DNA of 64,000 nucleotides from Lachnospiraceae bacterium UBA2734 (GCA_002353635.1 DEKA01000005.1:2951-66950); one strand, 5' to 3'. Numbered from the stretch's first letter, positions 18,072 to 27,349 are shown. The notes: generated by a model from the sequence alone, not told the origin. A program made the numbers and translations.

Positions 18072-19259
18072 ATGAAAAAATTAAACGGAACCGTCATTGT
18101 CACCTACCGGTGCAATGCAAGGTGCACGATGTGCAACCGCTACAAGGCACCTTCAAGGCCGGATGAAGAGATATCCATCGAGACGATCAGGAAGCTTCCG
18201 CCGATGTATTTTACGAACATCACGGGAGGAGAGCCGTTTATTCGCCAGGATCTCCCGGACATTGTGCGGGAACTGAATAAAATTTCGGACCGTATCGTCA
18301 TCTCGACGAACGGTTTTTTTACGGACAGAATTATTGCCCTGTGTAAGGAGTTTCCGAACATAGGCATTCGTATCTCCATCGAGGGTCTTGAGCAGACGAA
18401 CAATGAGATCCGGGGGCTTCCCGACGGCTTCAACAGGGGATACCAGACACTCCTCAAGCTTAAGGAGATGGGACTTAAAGATGTTGGCTTTGGCATGACG
18501 GTGCAGGACCGCAATGCAGCGGATCTCGTGCCGCTCTATGATCTCTCCAATAAGCTTGGCATGGAGTTCGCGACGGCCAGTCTCCACAACAGCTTCTACT
18601 TCGTGGAGGCAAAGAACATCATTCATGACCGGCCGATGGTGGCGCAGAATTTCGAGAATCTGATCAATGAGCTCCTGAATTCGAACAGCCCGAAGAAGTG
18701 GTTCAGGGCGTATTTCAACCACGGCCTCATCAACTATATCTATGGGCAGAAGAGACTTCTTCCCTGTGATATGAGCTTTGATACCTTTTTCATCGATCCC
18801 TATGGTGATGTGATGCCCTGTAACGGCACAAAGGATAAGGAAGTGATGGGCAATCTCAACACGCAGAGCTGGGATGAGCTGTGGAATTCCGAACAGGCAG
18901 AGAAGGTGAGATACAAGGTGCGCCACTGTGAGAGACAGTGCTGGATGATCGGCTCCGTCTCTCCTGCGATGCACAAGTACATCTGGGTGCCCGCATGGTG
19001 GGTATTCCGTCACAAATTCCTTCGCTTTTTCAAGAAGAAGAAGTACAGCATGTACGAACTGCCGATCGTCAGGGCATATAGAGACGGCAAAGTCAGCAAG
19101 GAAGAGCTGGATAAGTGCAGCACCTGTGATCTCTCCTGCGTCGTGAACAACGGACTCTCCGAGGCTTCAAACGCACAGCTCAAAAGCCGGACGGGCGAAG
19201 AGATTGTTGCGGAAGATATTGCAAAACAGAGCAAGAGCGATTATAACATTAAAGATTGA
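18072..19259 (+). CDS. Radical SAM protein with SPASM-like C-terminal cysteines
   Basis: The radical SAM iron-sulfur motif is Cys14-x3-Cys18-x2-Cys21 (CNARCTMC), followed by TNITGGEPFIR, the GGEP strand that binds SAM, and VISTNG. A second cysteine set (PCDMSF, PCNGT, CERQC) looks like a SPASM-type cluster region, and a third one, CSTCDLSC, lies near residue 355. Between them is a hydrophobic, tryptophan-rich and then lysine-rich stretch (about residues 300-325) that may touch the membrane. Related genes occur in polysaccharide loci and in peptide-modification systems. The substrate is unknown; position suggests a sugar, lipid carrier or envelope-protein target. It precedes the LCP gene by 54 bases. 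Confidence 0.82.
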   Translation: MKKLNGTVIVTYRCNARCTMCNRYKAPSRPDEEISIETIRKLPPMYFTNITGGEPFIRQDLPDIVRELNKISDRIVISTNGFFTDRIIALCKEFPNIGIRISIEGLEQTNNEIRGLPDGFNRGYQTLLKLKEMGLKDVGFGMTVQDRNAADLVPLYDLSNKLGMEFATASLHNSFYFVEAKNIIHDRPMVAQNFENLINELLNSNSPKKWFRAYFNHGLINYIYGQKRLLPCDMSFDTFFIDPYGDVMPCNGTKDKEVMGNLNTQSWDELWNSEQAEKVRYKVRHCERQCWMIGSVSPAMHKYIWVPAWWVFRHKFLRFFKKKKYSMYELPIVRAYRDGKVSKEELDKCSTCDLSCVVNNGLSEASNAQLKSRTGEEIVAEDIAKQSKSDYNIKD

Positions 19260-19286
19260 CACAAATATTCACATAAAGTTTACATT
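19256..19286 (+). promoter_or_regulatory. Possible promoter for the LCP gene
   Basis: A consensus -35 TTGACA overlaps the stop codon of the radical SAM gene. The best -10 is TACATT at a long spacing of 19 bases, or TTTACA at 17, so the match is incomplete. The LCP start has no clear ribosome-binding site. Confidence 0.3.
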
Positions 19287-19313
19287 CTCGTAACAGAACG
19301 GCTCAATCTCCAT

Positions 19314-21584
19314 ATGGAAGAGAAGAAGACTACAGACAACAGAAAAAACGGCGTCTCCGAGGACGAACTGAAGAAGGCGGTGAGAACGGCGCAGCTCCCG
19401 AAGGGGGAGGCACTGGATGATACTGTCTCTTTGGATGACGTGCAGAAGGCAGTCGGCGGAGCGGCAATCCCGAAGGGAGAGGCGCTGGACGATACGGTCT
19501 CCCTTGATGATGTGCAGAAGGCGATCGGCAGAACGACGATCCCGAAGGGAGAGGCCCTCGACGATAAGGTTTCTCTTGATGATGTGCAGAAGGCCGTTGG
19601 CGGAGAGGACATTCCCGAGGGGGAGGCGCTCGATGATACCGCATCTCTCGAGGAGGCGGCACGGGCGGTAAAGGCTGTGCGGGCCGGCAGAAAGAGCGTC
19701 GGTCAGAAAGCGGACTATGAGCAGGAGGCAGACAGTGCAGAGAAAGCGGCCAACAGCGCCTCTGCCGGTTCTGCAGACAATTCTTCAGAGCGTGCGGACA
19801 GACAGTCGGCCGATTCTGACGCTGATGATGAGGCACCGGAGGGTGTTGAGATCATCGATCGGGGGGATAATAAGAAGCCTTCTTCTGCAGGCGCCGGGAA
19901 TGACAGCCAAGGCGGGGCGGACGATACAAAGGAGAGTGCTTCTGAAGGTGCTGCGGAGAATGCAGGGACAGGAAGAGAGCCTGAAGCTGCAGAAGATCTC
20001 TCTGCCGAAAAGAGCGGAAAGAAGAACCGCCGCAGGGAAGGAACAGCCGGAGCAGCCAGAAAGATCCTGCTCACACTTATTATTGTGATTGTGGCGCTTG
20101 TCGGCGCAGGGTACGGATTTTATCACTATGAGTTCTCCAGAATGCAGCGGGAGAATGCCGGCGACTACTCCTCCGAGGAAGTTATCAAGAGAGTCTCTGA
20201 AGAGATGGATGACGACGACAGCAACAAAGCGATGGAGAAGCAGACGAAGGGTCTGCAGTCCGGAGAGGCAGTCGCGGCCGAGGGAGATGTTTTCAAAGAC
20301 GACGATGTCTATAACATTCTCCTCATCGGCACGGATGACCGCACGAGAAAATTCGCCGCGGATGCAAGAGGCGATAGCTGCATTCTTCTCTCTCTCAATA
20401 AGAAGACCGGCAAGGTACACCTGGTCAGCTTCGAGAGAGGTATCGGCGTTCCTATTCTCTCAGGTCCATATAAGGGCCAGTATGACTGGCTGACGCACAC
20501 ATTCCGCTATGGCGGCGCGGAGCTGATGACAGCGGAGATCCGGGAGAATTTCAAGATCGATGTTGACAGGTATATCCGCATCAATATCCAGACGCTGATC
20601 GATGTGATCAATGCGATCGGCGGCGTCGATGTGGCCATGACACCGAAGGAGGCGGAGCATATCAACCATCCGGAGGGAACTTATACGGCAGGCTATATCA
20701 TGGGCATGCATGTAGAGGACGACATGCAGGTCTGTCATGCCGGCATGAACCATCTGAACGGCGCTACTGCCATGGTCTATGCGCGCACGAGGGCAATTGA
20801 TGACGACTGGCACCGCATGAAGAGACAGAGAAGGATCATTATGGCGGCGGCGAATAAGCTGAGCAAGCTCAGTACAACGCAGATGCTCGAAGTCTTAAAT
20901 GATGTAGTGCCGATGATCCAGACCAACCTCTCGGAATCTGAGGTTGCAGAGCTCCTCACGCTTGCCCCGAAGTTCATGGGCGCAAAGGTGGAGCAGATGG
21001 CAGTTCCTGCCACCGGAACGTACGGCGTGATGAAGGGCATGGAGGGCAGAAGTCTCTTTGCAGTTGACTTCAACATCAACTCCAAGATCATTTTGAGTGC
21101 ACTGTACGGTCTCGAGGCACCGGACATGAGCAATTACCAGTATTCCTCCGATTCATCCAAGGGAGCGGTGACAGACAGCAGCACATCCTCATCGTCATCG
21201 CGCTCCTCCGGCAGCAGAACGCAGAGCACCGGATCATCGTCATCTGTCAGTGCAGCGCAGAGTCAGCCGAGTGTGAGTGAGGGCACTGCAGATCCCGGCA
21301 ACGTTGTGGATGAAGCACAGGATGCGCAGATGGCGCAGGAGCAGAGCGCAGCAGACAGCCAGGATGCGGCAGCGCAGGCTCAGCAGGCTGAGGATACGCA
21401 GAATGCAGACATCAGTCAGGATACGGCTGCGCAGCAGACGCAGCCGACCGTGGATACATCGAATCTGACGCCTGCGGAGCAGGCGCAGTTCCAGCAGCAG
21501 TTCCTCGACCAGTACAACCAGCAGCTGCAGGCACAGCAGGCCGCAGCTGCCGCTGCTGCTGCAGCACAGGGCACAGGACAGTAA
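19314..21584 (+). CDS. LytR-CpsA-Psr family protein with N-terminal tandem repeats
   Basis: LCP enzymes join lipid-linked polysaccharides or teichoic acids to peptidoglycan on the outer membrane face. The catalytic domain is at about residues 331-585 (NILLIGTDDR, GDSCILLSL, VSFERG, INIQTLIDVINAIGGVDV, YARTRAIDDDWHRMKRQR). It is preceded by one membrane segment (251-274), so residues 1-250 are cytoplasmic: four 24-residue repeats (28-123) around PKGEALDDTVSLDDVQKAVGG-like units, followed by an acidic Ser/Ala/Asp-rich stretch. The C terminus is Ser-rich, then Gln/Ala-rich with an alanine run, and looks disordered. At 756 residues it is about twice the usual length. No Shine-Dalgarno is evident. 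Confidence 0.9.
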   Translation: MEEKKTTDNRKNGVSEDELKKAVRTAQLPKGEALDDTVSLDDVQKAVGGAAIPKGEALDDTVSLDDVQKAIGRTTIPKGEALDDKVSLDDVQKAVGGEDIPEGEALDDTASLEEAARAVKAVRAGRKSVGQKADYEQEADSAEKAANSASAGSADNSSERADRQSADSDADDEAPEGVEIIDRGDNKKPSSAGAGNDSQGGADDTKESASEGAAENAGTGREPEAAEDLSAEKSGKKNRRREGTAGAARKILLTLIIVIVALVGAGYGFYHYEFSRMQRENAGDYSSEEVIKRVSEEMDDDDSNKAMEKQTKGLQSGEAVAAEGDVFKDDDVYNILLIGTDDRTRKFAADARGDSCILLSLNKKTGKVHLVSFERGIGVPILSGPYKGQYDWLTHTFRYGGAELMTAEIRENFKIDVDRYIRINIQTLIDVINAIGGVDVAMTPKEAEHINHPEGTYTAGYIMGMHVEDDMQVCHAGMNHLNGATAMVYARTRAIDDDWHRMKRQRRIIMAAANKLSKLSTTQMLEVLNDVVPMIQTNLSESEVAELLTLAPKFMGAKVEQMAVPATGTYGVMKGMEGRSLFAVDFNINSKIILSALYGLEAPDMSNYQYSSDSSKGAVTDSSTSSSSSRSSGSRTQSTGSSSSVSAAQSQPSVSEGTADPGNVVDEAQDAQMAQEQSAADSQDAAAQAQQAEDTQNADISQDTAAQQTQPTVDTSNLTPAEQAQFQQQFLDQYNQQLQAQQAAAAAAAAAQGTGQ
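19395..19682 (+). repeat. Four in-frame 72-base tandem repeats in the LCP gene
   Basis: Units start at 19395, 19467, 19539 and 19611, each encoding 24 residues with core GEALDD-x-x-SLDDVQKAVGG. The first three are close copies; the fourth is degenerate (SLEEAARAV). A further half-unit (VSEDELKKAV) precedes the first. Third-base differences between units show the array is not a very recent expansion. Confidence 0.85.
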
Positions 21585-21624
21585 CCTGATCAAAAGATAC
21601 GGCATACAAGGGGCAGAGTCACAT

Positions 21625-22545
21625 ATGGGAATACAGACATCCGGACAGCCAGGTGCTGCCCAGACTGCAAAACCGCATAAGGTGAACGGAAGACATTATC
21701 CGGCAGAGGGGCAGAGTCCAACTGTCCGGATTATTGTTGCCACGCATAAACAGTACCGTATGCCAACGGACAAGATGTACCTTCCGCTCCATGTGGGGGC
21801 GGCTGTCGAGGTGGACAAGAACGGCCAGGAGAAGGACATAGGCTACCACAAGGACAATGTCGGAGAGAATATCTCGGTGCGCAATCCTCATTTCTGCGAG
21901 CTGACAGGACTTTACTGGGCATGGAAGCATCTGCATCAGGACTACATCGGCCTTTGCCACTACCGGAGATATTTCAAGGGAAAGCCTGAACACAGATCAG
22001 CGATCAAAGGCGATATTTTCGATTATATCCTGACATACAAGGAGCTCCGGCCCATGCTGGGGCAGTACAAAGTCTTTGTCCCGAGAAAAAGATATTACAT
22101 TATCGAGACCCTTTACTCCCATTACGATCATACCCATTTCATCGATCACCTTGAGAAGACAAGAGAAATTATAAAGAACAAGTATCCGGACTATCTGGAG
22201 AGCTACGACGAAGTGATGCATATGCGCAGCGGCCATATGTGGAACATGATGATCATGACGCGAGAGCTGCTGAACGAGTACTGCACGTGGCTCTTTGATA
22301 TTCTCTTTACGCTTGAGACTGAGGTCGATTTTCAGAACTACAACCAGTATCAGGGCAGATACAGCGGACGTGTGGGCGAACTGATTTTCAATGTGTGGCT
22401 GCGCCAGCAGGTGAAGAGCGGACATCTGCGCAAAGATGAAATCAAGACGCTCCCTTATCTGTATGTCGAGCGGGTGAAGTGGGGGAAGAAGATCAAGCAG
22501 TTCCTTGTTGCCAAATATCTCGGCAGAAAATATGACGCGCAGTAG
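21625..22545 (+). CDS. DUF4422 family glycosyltransferase-like protein
   Basis: Matches the capsular-locus family DUF4422: IIVATHKQYRMP near the N terminus, YLPLHVGA, the signature DNVGENISVRNPHFCELTGL and YWAWKH, and GLCHYRRYF. Members sit in capsule clusters and are treated as glycosyltransferases, though few have been tested. Residues 1-35 are a poorly conserved lead. Nineteen bases separate it from licD-like, so the two are probably co-translated. Confidence 0.85.
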   Translation: MGIQTSGQPGAAQTAKPHKVNGRHYPAEGQSPTVRIIVATHKQYRMPTDKMYLPLHVGAAVEVDKNGQEKDIGYHKDNVGENISVRNPHFCELTGLYWAWKHLHQDYIGLCHYRRYFKGKPEHRSAIKGDIFDYILTYKELRPMLGQYKVFVPRKRYYIIETLYSHYDHTHFIDHLEKTREIIKNKYPDYLESYDEVMHMRSGHMWNMMIMTRELLNEYCTWLFDILFTLETEVDFQNYNQYQGRYSGRVGELIFNVWLRQQVKSGHLRKDEIKTLPYLYVERVKWGKKIKQFLVAKYLGRKYDAQ

Positions 22546-22563
22546 TCAGCACAGGGCCATTCT

Positions 22564-23514
22564 ATGAATCTGGAAACGATCGGGATATTCAAACATATTA
22601 AGTCGAAGGACGCCATCGTGCTCACGGATGACCAGCTCCATGCGCTGCAGAGAACTCTGAACGGAATTCTTCGGGATATCGTGACGGTCTGTGAGGAAAA
22701 TGGCCTGACCTACGAGCTCGGCGGAGGCTCCTGTCTTGGTGCGGTGCGCCATCACGGCTTCATTCCCTGGGATGACGACATCGATATCAACATGCCAAGG
22801 CGTGACCATGATATCTTTATCGTGAAGTTCCGGGAAAAATTCGGGGACCGCTACTGGGTTCACACGCCGAGGGAGACAAAGGAGTACGGCCTCCTTCTCT
22901 CAAGGGTCCTCCTGAAGGGTACGAGCGTGCGGACCAGAGAGGATTTTCACAACAAAGAGTGCGGCGCCTTCGTTGATATCTTCGTCATCGAGAATACATA
23001 TGACAACAAAGTTCTCCGGCAGATTCACGGCATCGTCTGCATGGCCTTCGGCCTCGCCCAATCCTGCCGCAAGTTCTTCCGGGACAGAAAGCCCCTCCTT
23101 GCCCTCCTTGACGGGTGCGAAAATGAGGAGGAGAGACGGCAGTACCAGCGCGTCTTCCGCGTGAAAATTGCGATCGGCGCGGTTCTCTCCTTCATGAGCC
23201 TCGATTCCTGGATCCGCGCGGCGGACCGGTGGTACTCCATGTGCCGGGATGATCATTCCAGATATGTAACAGTTCCGGCAGGAAGAGCGCATTTCTTTGG
23301 CGAGATGTATCTGCGGAGCGATCTCTGCAGAACAGTGGAGATTTCCTACGATGGAGAGAAGAGAGCGGTTCCGGCTGCGTATGATCTGTATCTGCGCAGA
23401 CTCTACGGCGATTACATGCAGATTCCAGAGGATGCAGAGAAGGAACAGCACGTCTTCTTTGCACCATTTTATCTGACAGATGCAGATACCGGCGCTGTCG
23501 CCGGAGAGCAGTGA
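22564..23514 (+). CDS. LicD family phosphotransferase
   Basis: LicD-type enzymes attach phosphocholine, phosphoribitol or related groups from a CDP-activated donor to surface glycans. The N-terminal nucleotidyltransferase-like core is clear: ELGGGSCLGAVRHHGFIPWD with the metal-binding WDDDID at residues 69-74, then CGAFVDIFVIE. A cytidylyltransferase gene follows 43 bases later and could make the donor. No choline uptake or kinase gene is present, so a CDP-polyol donor is more likely than CDP-choline, but this is inference. Confidence 0.88.
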   Translation: MNLETIGIFKHIKSKDAIVLTDDQLHALQRTLNGILRDIVTVCEENGLTYELGGGSCLGAVRHHGFIPWDDDIDINMPRRDHDIFIVKFREKFGDRYWVHTPRETKEYGLLLSRVLLKGTSVRTREDFHNKECGAFVDIFVIENTYDNKVLRQIHGIVCMAFGLAQSCRKFFRDRKPLLALLDGCENEEERRQYQRVFRVKIAIGAVLSFMSLDSWIRAADRWYSMCRDDHSRYVTVPAGRAHFFGEMYLRSDLCRTVEISYDGEKRAVPAAYDLYLRRLYGDYMQIPEDAEKEQHVFFAPFYLTDADTGAVAGEQ

Positions 23515-23557
23515 TGAGGCACCCGGCGGGTGGAATTAAGAACAGGAGAGATGACGT

Positions 23558-24286
23558 ATGAGCAATATCGCACTGATCTTTGCCGGCGGAACCGGCAAGA
23601 GAATGAACACGACATCCGGCCTTCCAAAGCAGTTCCTTGAGCTGTACGGCAAGCCTATCATTATCTACACACTGGACAAGTTCGAGAATGACGACGATGT
23701 CGAGGGCATCGTCATCGCCTGTCTCGAGGCATACATTCCGAAGATGTGGAAGCTGTGTGCCAAGTTCCATATCACCAAGGTGGAGGCCATTGTTCCGGGC
23801 GGATCGACCGGACAGGAGTCCATCTACCACGGACTCAAGAAGGTACATGAGCTCCATCCGCAGGACGATACGGTCGTTCTCGTACACGACGGCGTGCGCC
23901 CGCTCGTGGATCCCCTGACGATCTCCAACAGCATCCGCGTCGCAAGAGAAAAAGGAAATGCCATCACAGTGACGCCTGCGACGGAGACAGTCATCCTCGA
24001 CAGCAGTGACGACAAGGTCGGCACAATTCTCGACAGACACCAGTGCCAGCTCGCCAAGGCGCCGCAGACGTTCTTTGTCAAAGACCTCCTCGAGTGCCAC
24101 GAGAAGGCGAGAGCTGAGGGAAGAAATGACTTCATCGACTCCGCCAATCTGATGCGTCACTATGGAAAAGAGCTGTACACCGTAGAGGGCAAGACGGAGA
24201 ACATCAAGATCACGACGCCGATTGACTACTATATTTTCAAGGCGATCATTACGGCAAAGGAAAGCTCCAATGCGTTCGGTCTCTAA
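23558..24286 (+). CDS. IspD/TarI family cytidylyltransferase
   Basis: A 242-residue nucleotidyltransferase with the loop LIFAGGTGKRMNTTSGLPKQ, VHDGVRPLVDP and the C-terminal NIKITTPIDYYIF block. The family covers IspD (isoprenoid synthesis) and TarI (CDP-ribitol for wall teichoic acid). Position between licD-like and tagF-like genes favours a surface-polymer role over isoprenoid synthesis. A TarJ dehydrogenase, which usually accompanies TarI, is not nearby. AGGAGAG gives a good ribosome site. Confidence 0.82.
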   Translation: MSNIALIFAGGTGKRMNTTSGLPKQFLELYGKPIIIYTLDKFENDDDVEGIVIACLEAYIPKMWKLCAKFHITKVEAIVPGGSTGQESIYHGLKKVHELHPQDDTVVLVHDGVRPLVDPLTISNSIRVAREKGNAITVTPATETVILDSSDDKVGTILDRHQCQLAKAPQTFFVKDLLECHEKARAEGRNDFIDSANLMRHYGKELYTVEGKTENIKITTPIDYYIFKAIITAKESSNAFGL

Positions 24287-24707
24287 GCGGGATCGAAGAC
24301 GCGCAGGAATTCTCATCGCCGGTGCAGCGCTCGTGCTGGCCATTGCCATTCTGCATCCCTGGTATGTGCGGTATATGACCAGATACAACAGCGAGGTGTG
24401 TGAGAAGGCGCGCTTTGTCCTAGAGGACCGCTATAACCACCGCGTGGAGGAGCAGATGAAGCAGGGCGTATCCCTGAATGATATTGATTATGAGGATGCC
24501 CTGCGGCAGGCTGTCAGACAGGAGTTCGGCGCAGATCTGACGGCGGTCAGGAGCGGGGAGTACGAGGTGAAGGGGATCTGCCGCGCGGGCGGCACATATA
24601 CCATTTACATGGACCCTTCGACCCACAGAATAAAGACACACTGCAGTTATCCGGGACACGGAGATTATCAGATGTTTACAACGCCTTTTGGGACGAAGCA
24701 GGCGTGA
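24270..24707 (+). CDS. Small single-pass membrane protein of unknown function
   Basis: The ATG at 24270 lies 17 bases inside the preceding gene with GGAAAG ahead of it, giving 145 residues. A basic head (residues 1-12) is followed by one membrane segment (about 13-32) and a mostly outside domain. That part includes two cysteines, in ICRAGGTY and THCSYPG, that could form a disulfide. No family is recognised. The overlap with the cytidylyltransferase and its place before the TagF-like gene imply a role in the same polymer pathway. Confidence 0.6.
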   Translation: MRSVSKRDRRRAGILIAGAALVLAIAILHPWYVRYMTRYNSEVCEKARFVLEDRYNHRVEEQMKQGVSLNDIDYEDALRQAVRQEFGADLTAVRSGEYEVKGICRAGGTYTIYMDPSTHRIKTHCSYPGHGDYQMFTTPFGTKQA

Positions 24708-24719
24708 ACATGGAATGAC

Positions 24720-24767
24720 GTTCAGCAGACGCATCTGTATGATCAGTCCTTCCGGGCGTCACTGAAC
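24720..24767. repeat. GTTCAG-ended stem-loop
   Basis: GTTCAG-ca-GACGC (24720-24732) pairs with GCGTC-a-CTGAAC (24756-24767) with a small internal loop. The outer hexamer is the one seen in the other intergenic stem-loops; the inner arm differs. It lies in the gap before the TagF-like gene. Confidence 0.5.
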
Positions 24768-24793
24768 AAGAACAGAAAGGTTATCAGGATATT

Positions 24794-26137
24794 ATGTTGG
24801 TAGGGAGAGTAATCGCAAAAAAATGCCGGCGCCTCTATCCGGTTATGGTCGAGGGCAAATTCTTCAAGAGGATCGGCAACTGCTTCAAGCAGTTCTTTAC
24901 ATGGCTGGATCGGAAAATAGGCTACGGCGCAAGATGCATTCTTTCCCGGCACACAAAGGTCAATGACAATCAGGTGCTGTTCTTTGCGTTCAACCACATG
25001 ATCAGCTGCAACCTCAAGTACATCAGCGAGGAACTGATCCGGCGGGAGGCTCCCGTGGAGATTTACTGGGCAGTGGCAACGCCGGCAAAGAACCACGTGG
25101 ACACAAAGGAGATTCTGGCAAAAGAGTTCGGCACACTCTCCAGTAATGATCCTCATGTGAAGGAGCTGAAGGCGTACGTGAAAGAGCACGTGCACATCAT
25201 TCAGCGCAACACCTATGAGTTCTTCCAGATTGCGGCATCGTCCAAGGTGATCATCATCAACTCCCTTCTTGGAGACAAGTTCTTCCCCTTCCCTGTAAAG
25301 AAGAACCAGATCGTGGCCGAGACGTGGCACGGCTCCCTTGGCATCAAGAGATTTGATCCCGCACACTACAACACGAACATGTCCTGGCCGGTTGCGGCAG
25401 AGAGAACGGGGCGCCTCACGTCATACTGCATCTCCAACTCGACGTTTGAGGATGCTGTTTTCAGGGAGACATTCTGGCAGAAGACGCCGATCCTCAAGCT
25501 CGGACATGCGAGAAATGATATCTTCTTCCCGCAGTTCGCAAAGACGAGGGAATACCTTCGGAGTGAGTTCATTGACGATTACAGCCTTCCGGCCGATGTA
25601 CACTTCGCATTGTATGCGCCCACATTCAGAGATGATCATAACTTTGAGGTCTATGATCTGAATGCGCACCAGATCGTAGAGGCTCTGAAGAAGAGATTCG
25701 GCGGCGACTGGAGACTTCTTCTTCGCTACCACGACAACGACAAGAAGAATGAGGTCTCGAGCAATACAGTGTCATCGAATGAGGTCATTGACGTGACCGC
25801 TTATCCTGATATGCAGGAGCTCCTGGCCATCACGGACGTCGGCATCACGGATTACTCCTCCTGGATCTATGACTATGTGCTCAAGAGAAAGCCCGGCTTT
25901 ATCTTCGCCATGGATATCGACGAGTACAACAACGAGCGCGGATTTTATTTCCGCCTTGAGGATACGCCTTTTCCCGTTGCGCGGGATTCCGATGAGCTGG
26001 CAGCGAACATTGCACAGTTCGACGACGCACTCTATCAGAAGAAAATCGATGCGTTTCTTGCGGACAAGGGTTCCATCGACGACGGCAATGCGGCAGTGCG
26101 CATAGCGGATCAGGTTCTTGCGTGGACGAAGGGCTGA
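24794..26137 (+). CDS. CDP-glycerol glycerophosphotransferase family protein (TagF/TagB-like)
   Basis: Enzymes of this family transfer glycerol- or ribitol-phosphate from a CDP donor to a lipid-linked or glycan acceptor. The GT-B-like C-terminal domain is clear: ETWHGSLGIKRF near residue 176, GHARNDIFF, FALYAPTFRD, and ITDVGITDYSSWIYDY, the donor-phosphate region. Length 447 suits a TagB- or single-domain TagF-like enzyme rather than the longer TagF with an N-terminal addition. The upstream cytidylyltransferase and LicD-like genes and the downstream TagGH-like exporter make a teichoic-acid-like module. TagD, needed for CDP-glycerol, is not seen here. Confidence 0.87.
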   Translation: MLVGRVIAKKCRRLYPVMVEGKFFKRIGNCFKQFFTWLDRKIGYGARCILSRHTKVNDNQVLFFAFNHMISCNLKYISEELIRREAPVEIYWAVATPAKNHVDTKEILAKEFGTLSSNDPHVKELKAYVKEHVHIIQRNTYEFFQIAASSKVIIINSLLGDKFFPFPVKKNQIVAETWHGSLGIKRFDPAHYNTNMSWPVAAERTGRLTSYCISNSTFEDAVFRETFWQKTPILKLGHARNDIFFPQFAKTREYLRSEFIDDYSLPADVHFALYAPTFRDDHNFEVYDLNAHQIVEALKKRFGGDWRLLLRYHDNDKKNEVSSNTVSSNEVIDVTAYPDMQELLAITDVGITDYSSWIYDYVLKRKPGFIFAMDIDEYNNERGFYFRLEDTPFPVARDSDELAANIAQFDDALYQKKIDAFLADKGSIDDGNAAVRIADQVLAWTKG

Positions 26138-26207
26138 GCGGATTGGCGGGTTGATGAAGAACGGGGCAGATCTGAAAATTTCACTGAGTGGGGCCTGCGG
26201 GCCTCGA

Positions 26208-26228
26208 GTTTGCGTGCAAACGGTTTTT
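26208..26228 (+). terminator. Weak terminator- or attenuator-like hairpin
   Basis: GTTTG (26208-26212) and CAAAC (26217-26221) form a 5-pair stem with a CGTG loop, followed by GGTTTTT. The stem is short, so read-through into the acyltransferase gene is expected. Confidence 0.3.
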
Positions 26229-26259
26229 ACAGTGAGGCTTCGCAGCAGGGAGCAGGGAA

Positions 26260-27339
26260 TTGAAAAAGAGAAACGGATCAATTGATTTTCTGCGCTTTAT
26301 CTTCGCGGTGATCATCATGCTCCATCACTCACGTTACGTGGTGGGGTACGACAACTGCGTCTTTGCAGGCGGGTCCCTCGGCGTTGAGTTCTTCTTTCTT
26401 GTGTCCGGCTATCTGATGGCAGCCTCCGCAGAGAGGGCAGCCAAGAGGTCAAAGACACAGAGTCTTGGCAGCGAGACTTTTCAGTTTCTGAAGAGAAAAA
26501 TCCTGCCGATTTATCCAGAGTTTCTGATCGGGTGGCTCATCGGCCTCTTTGTCATGATCTTTGCCCATCATCTGCGCGGAGCGGAGATTGTAAAGAGCAT
26601 CGGCAAATGGATCTTCGAGCCTCTTCTTCTGGAGATGACAGGCCTGTTCACCGGCGGATTCGACGGCGTTGTCTGGTATATCGGCTCTATGCTCCTGTGC
26701 ATGGCACTATTGTATCCGCTGCTGCGCAGGTATCCGGACATGATGAAGAAGGTTGCGGCACCGATTTTTGCGGTGCTCCTTTTTGGCTTTCTCTGCCAGA
26801 ACTACAGCCATCCGAGAGATCCTGCGGTATGGACGGGGCTTGTGATGAAGGGGAATATACGCGCGATGGCTGATCTCCTTCTCGGCGTTGTGAGCTGGCA
26901 GTTCTGCGGACATCTGAAGGCACTGCCTTTGAACCGCCTCGGGCAGGCCCTCTGTCTCTTCGCTGAGATCCTTCTCTATGGCGCCGTCATCGTCTACATG
27001 TACACACAAATCCCGACCAACTGGGATTACCTCTTTATTCTTCTGCTGTTCCTTGCTGTGACGCTCTCGTTCAGCGGGCAGGCGCTTGGAAGCAGCCTGT
27101 TCGACAATGCAGTGAGCAGATGGCTGACCAGATACTCGACGGCGCTGTATTTTGGGCATCTCTATATAGCGACGAACATGGACGCCATCATGCATGGCGG
27201 CACGGGGGCAGAGAGAATCGGTGTCTACGCAGCGCTGGCTTTTCTGAACGGACTTATCGTCATGGCGCTTGCCTCTTTGTACAGGCGCATGAAGCCGGCA
27301 GCCGGGAGGATTCTACGCAGAGCATTTCTTTTAAGGTAA
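26260..27339 (+). CDS. Acyltransferase 3 family membrane O-acyltransferase
   Basis: A 359-residue, about ten-span protein of the OafA/YrhL family that O-acetylates or succinylates surface sugars. The opening GSIDFLRFIFAVIIMLHHSR carries the conserved early histidines (His22-His23), then GVEFFFLVSGYLM. The start is TTG at 26260, supported by a GGAGCAGGGA site just upstream; no nearby ATG fits better. It sits between the TagF-like and TagG-like genes, so its acceptor is likely the same polymer. Confidence 0.88.
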   Translation: MKKRNGSIDFLRFIFAVIIMLHHSRYVVGYDNCVFAGGSLGVEFFFLVSGYLMAASAERAAKRSKTQSLGSETFQFLKRKILPIYPEFLIGWLIGLFVMIFAHHLRGAEIVKSIGKWIFEPLLLEMTGLFTGGFDGVVWYIGSMLLCMALLYPLLRRYPDMMKKVAAPIFAVLLFGFLCQNYSHPRDPAVWTGLVMKGNIRAMADLLLGVVSWQFCGHLKALPLNRLGQALCLFAEILLYGAVIVYMYTQIPTNWDYLFILLLFLAVTLSFSGQALGSSLFDNAVSRWLTRYSTALYFGHLYIATNMDAIMHGGTGAERIGVYAALAFLNGLIVMALASLYRRMKPAAGRILRRAFLLR

Positions 27340-27349
27340 TCTGGAGCGT

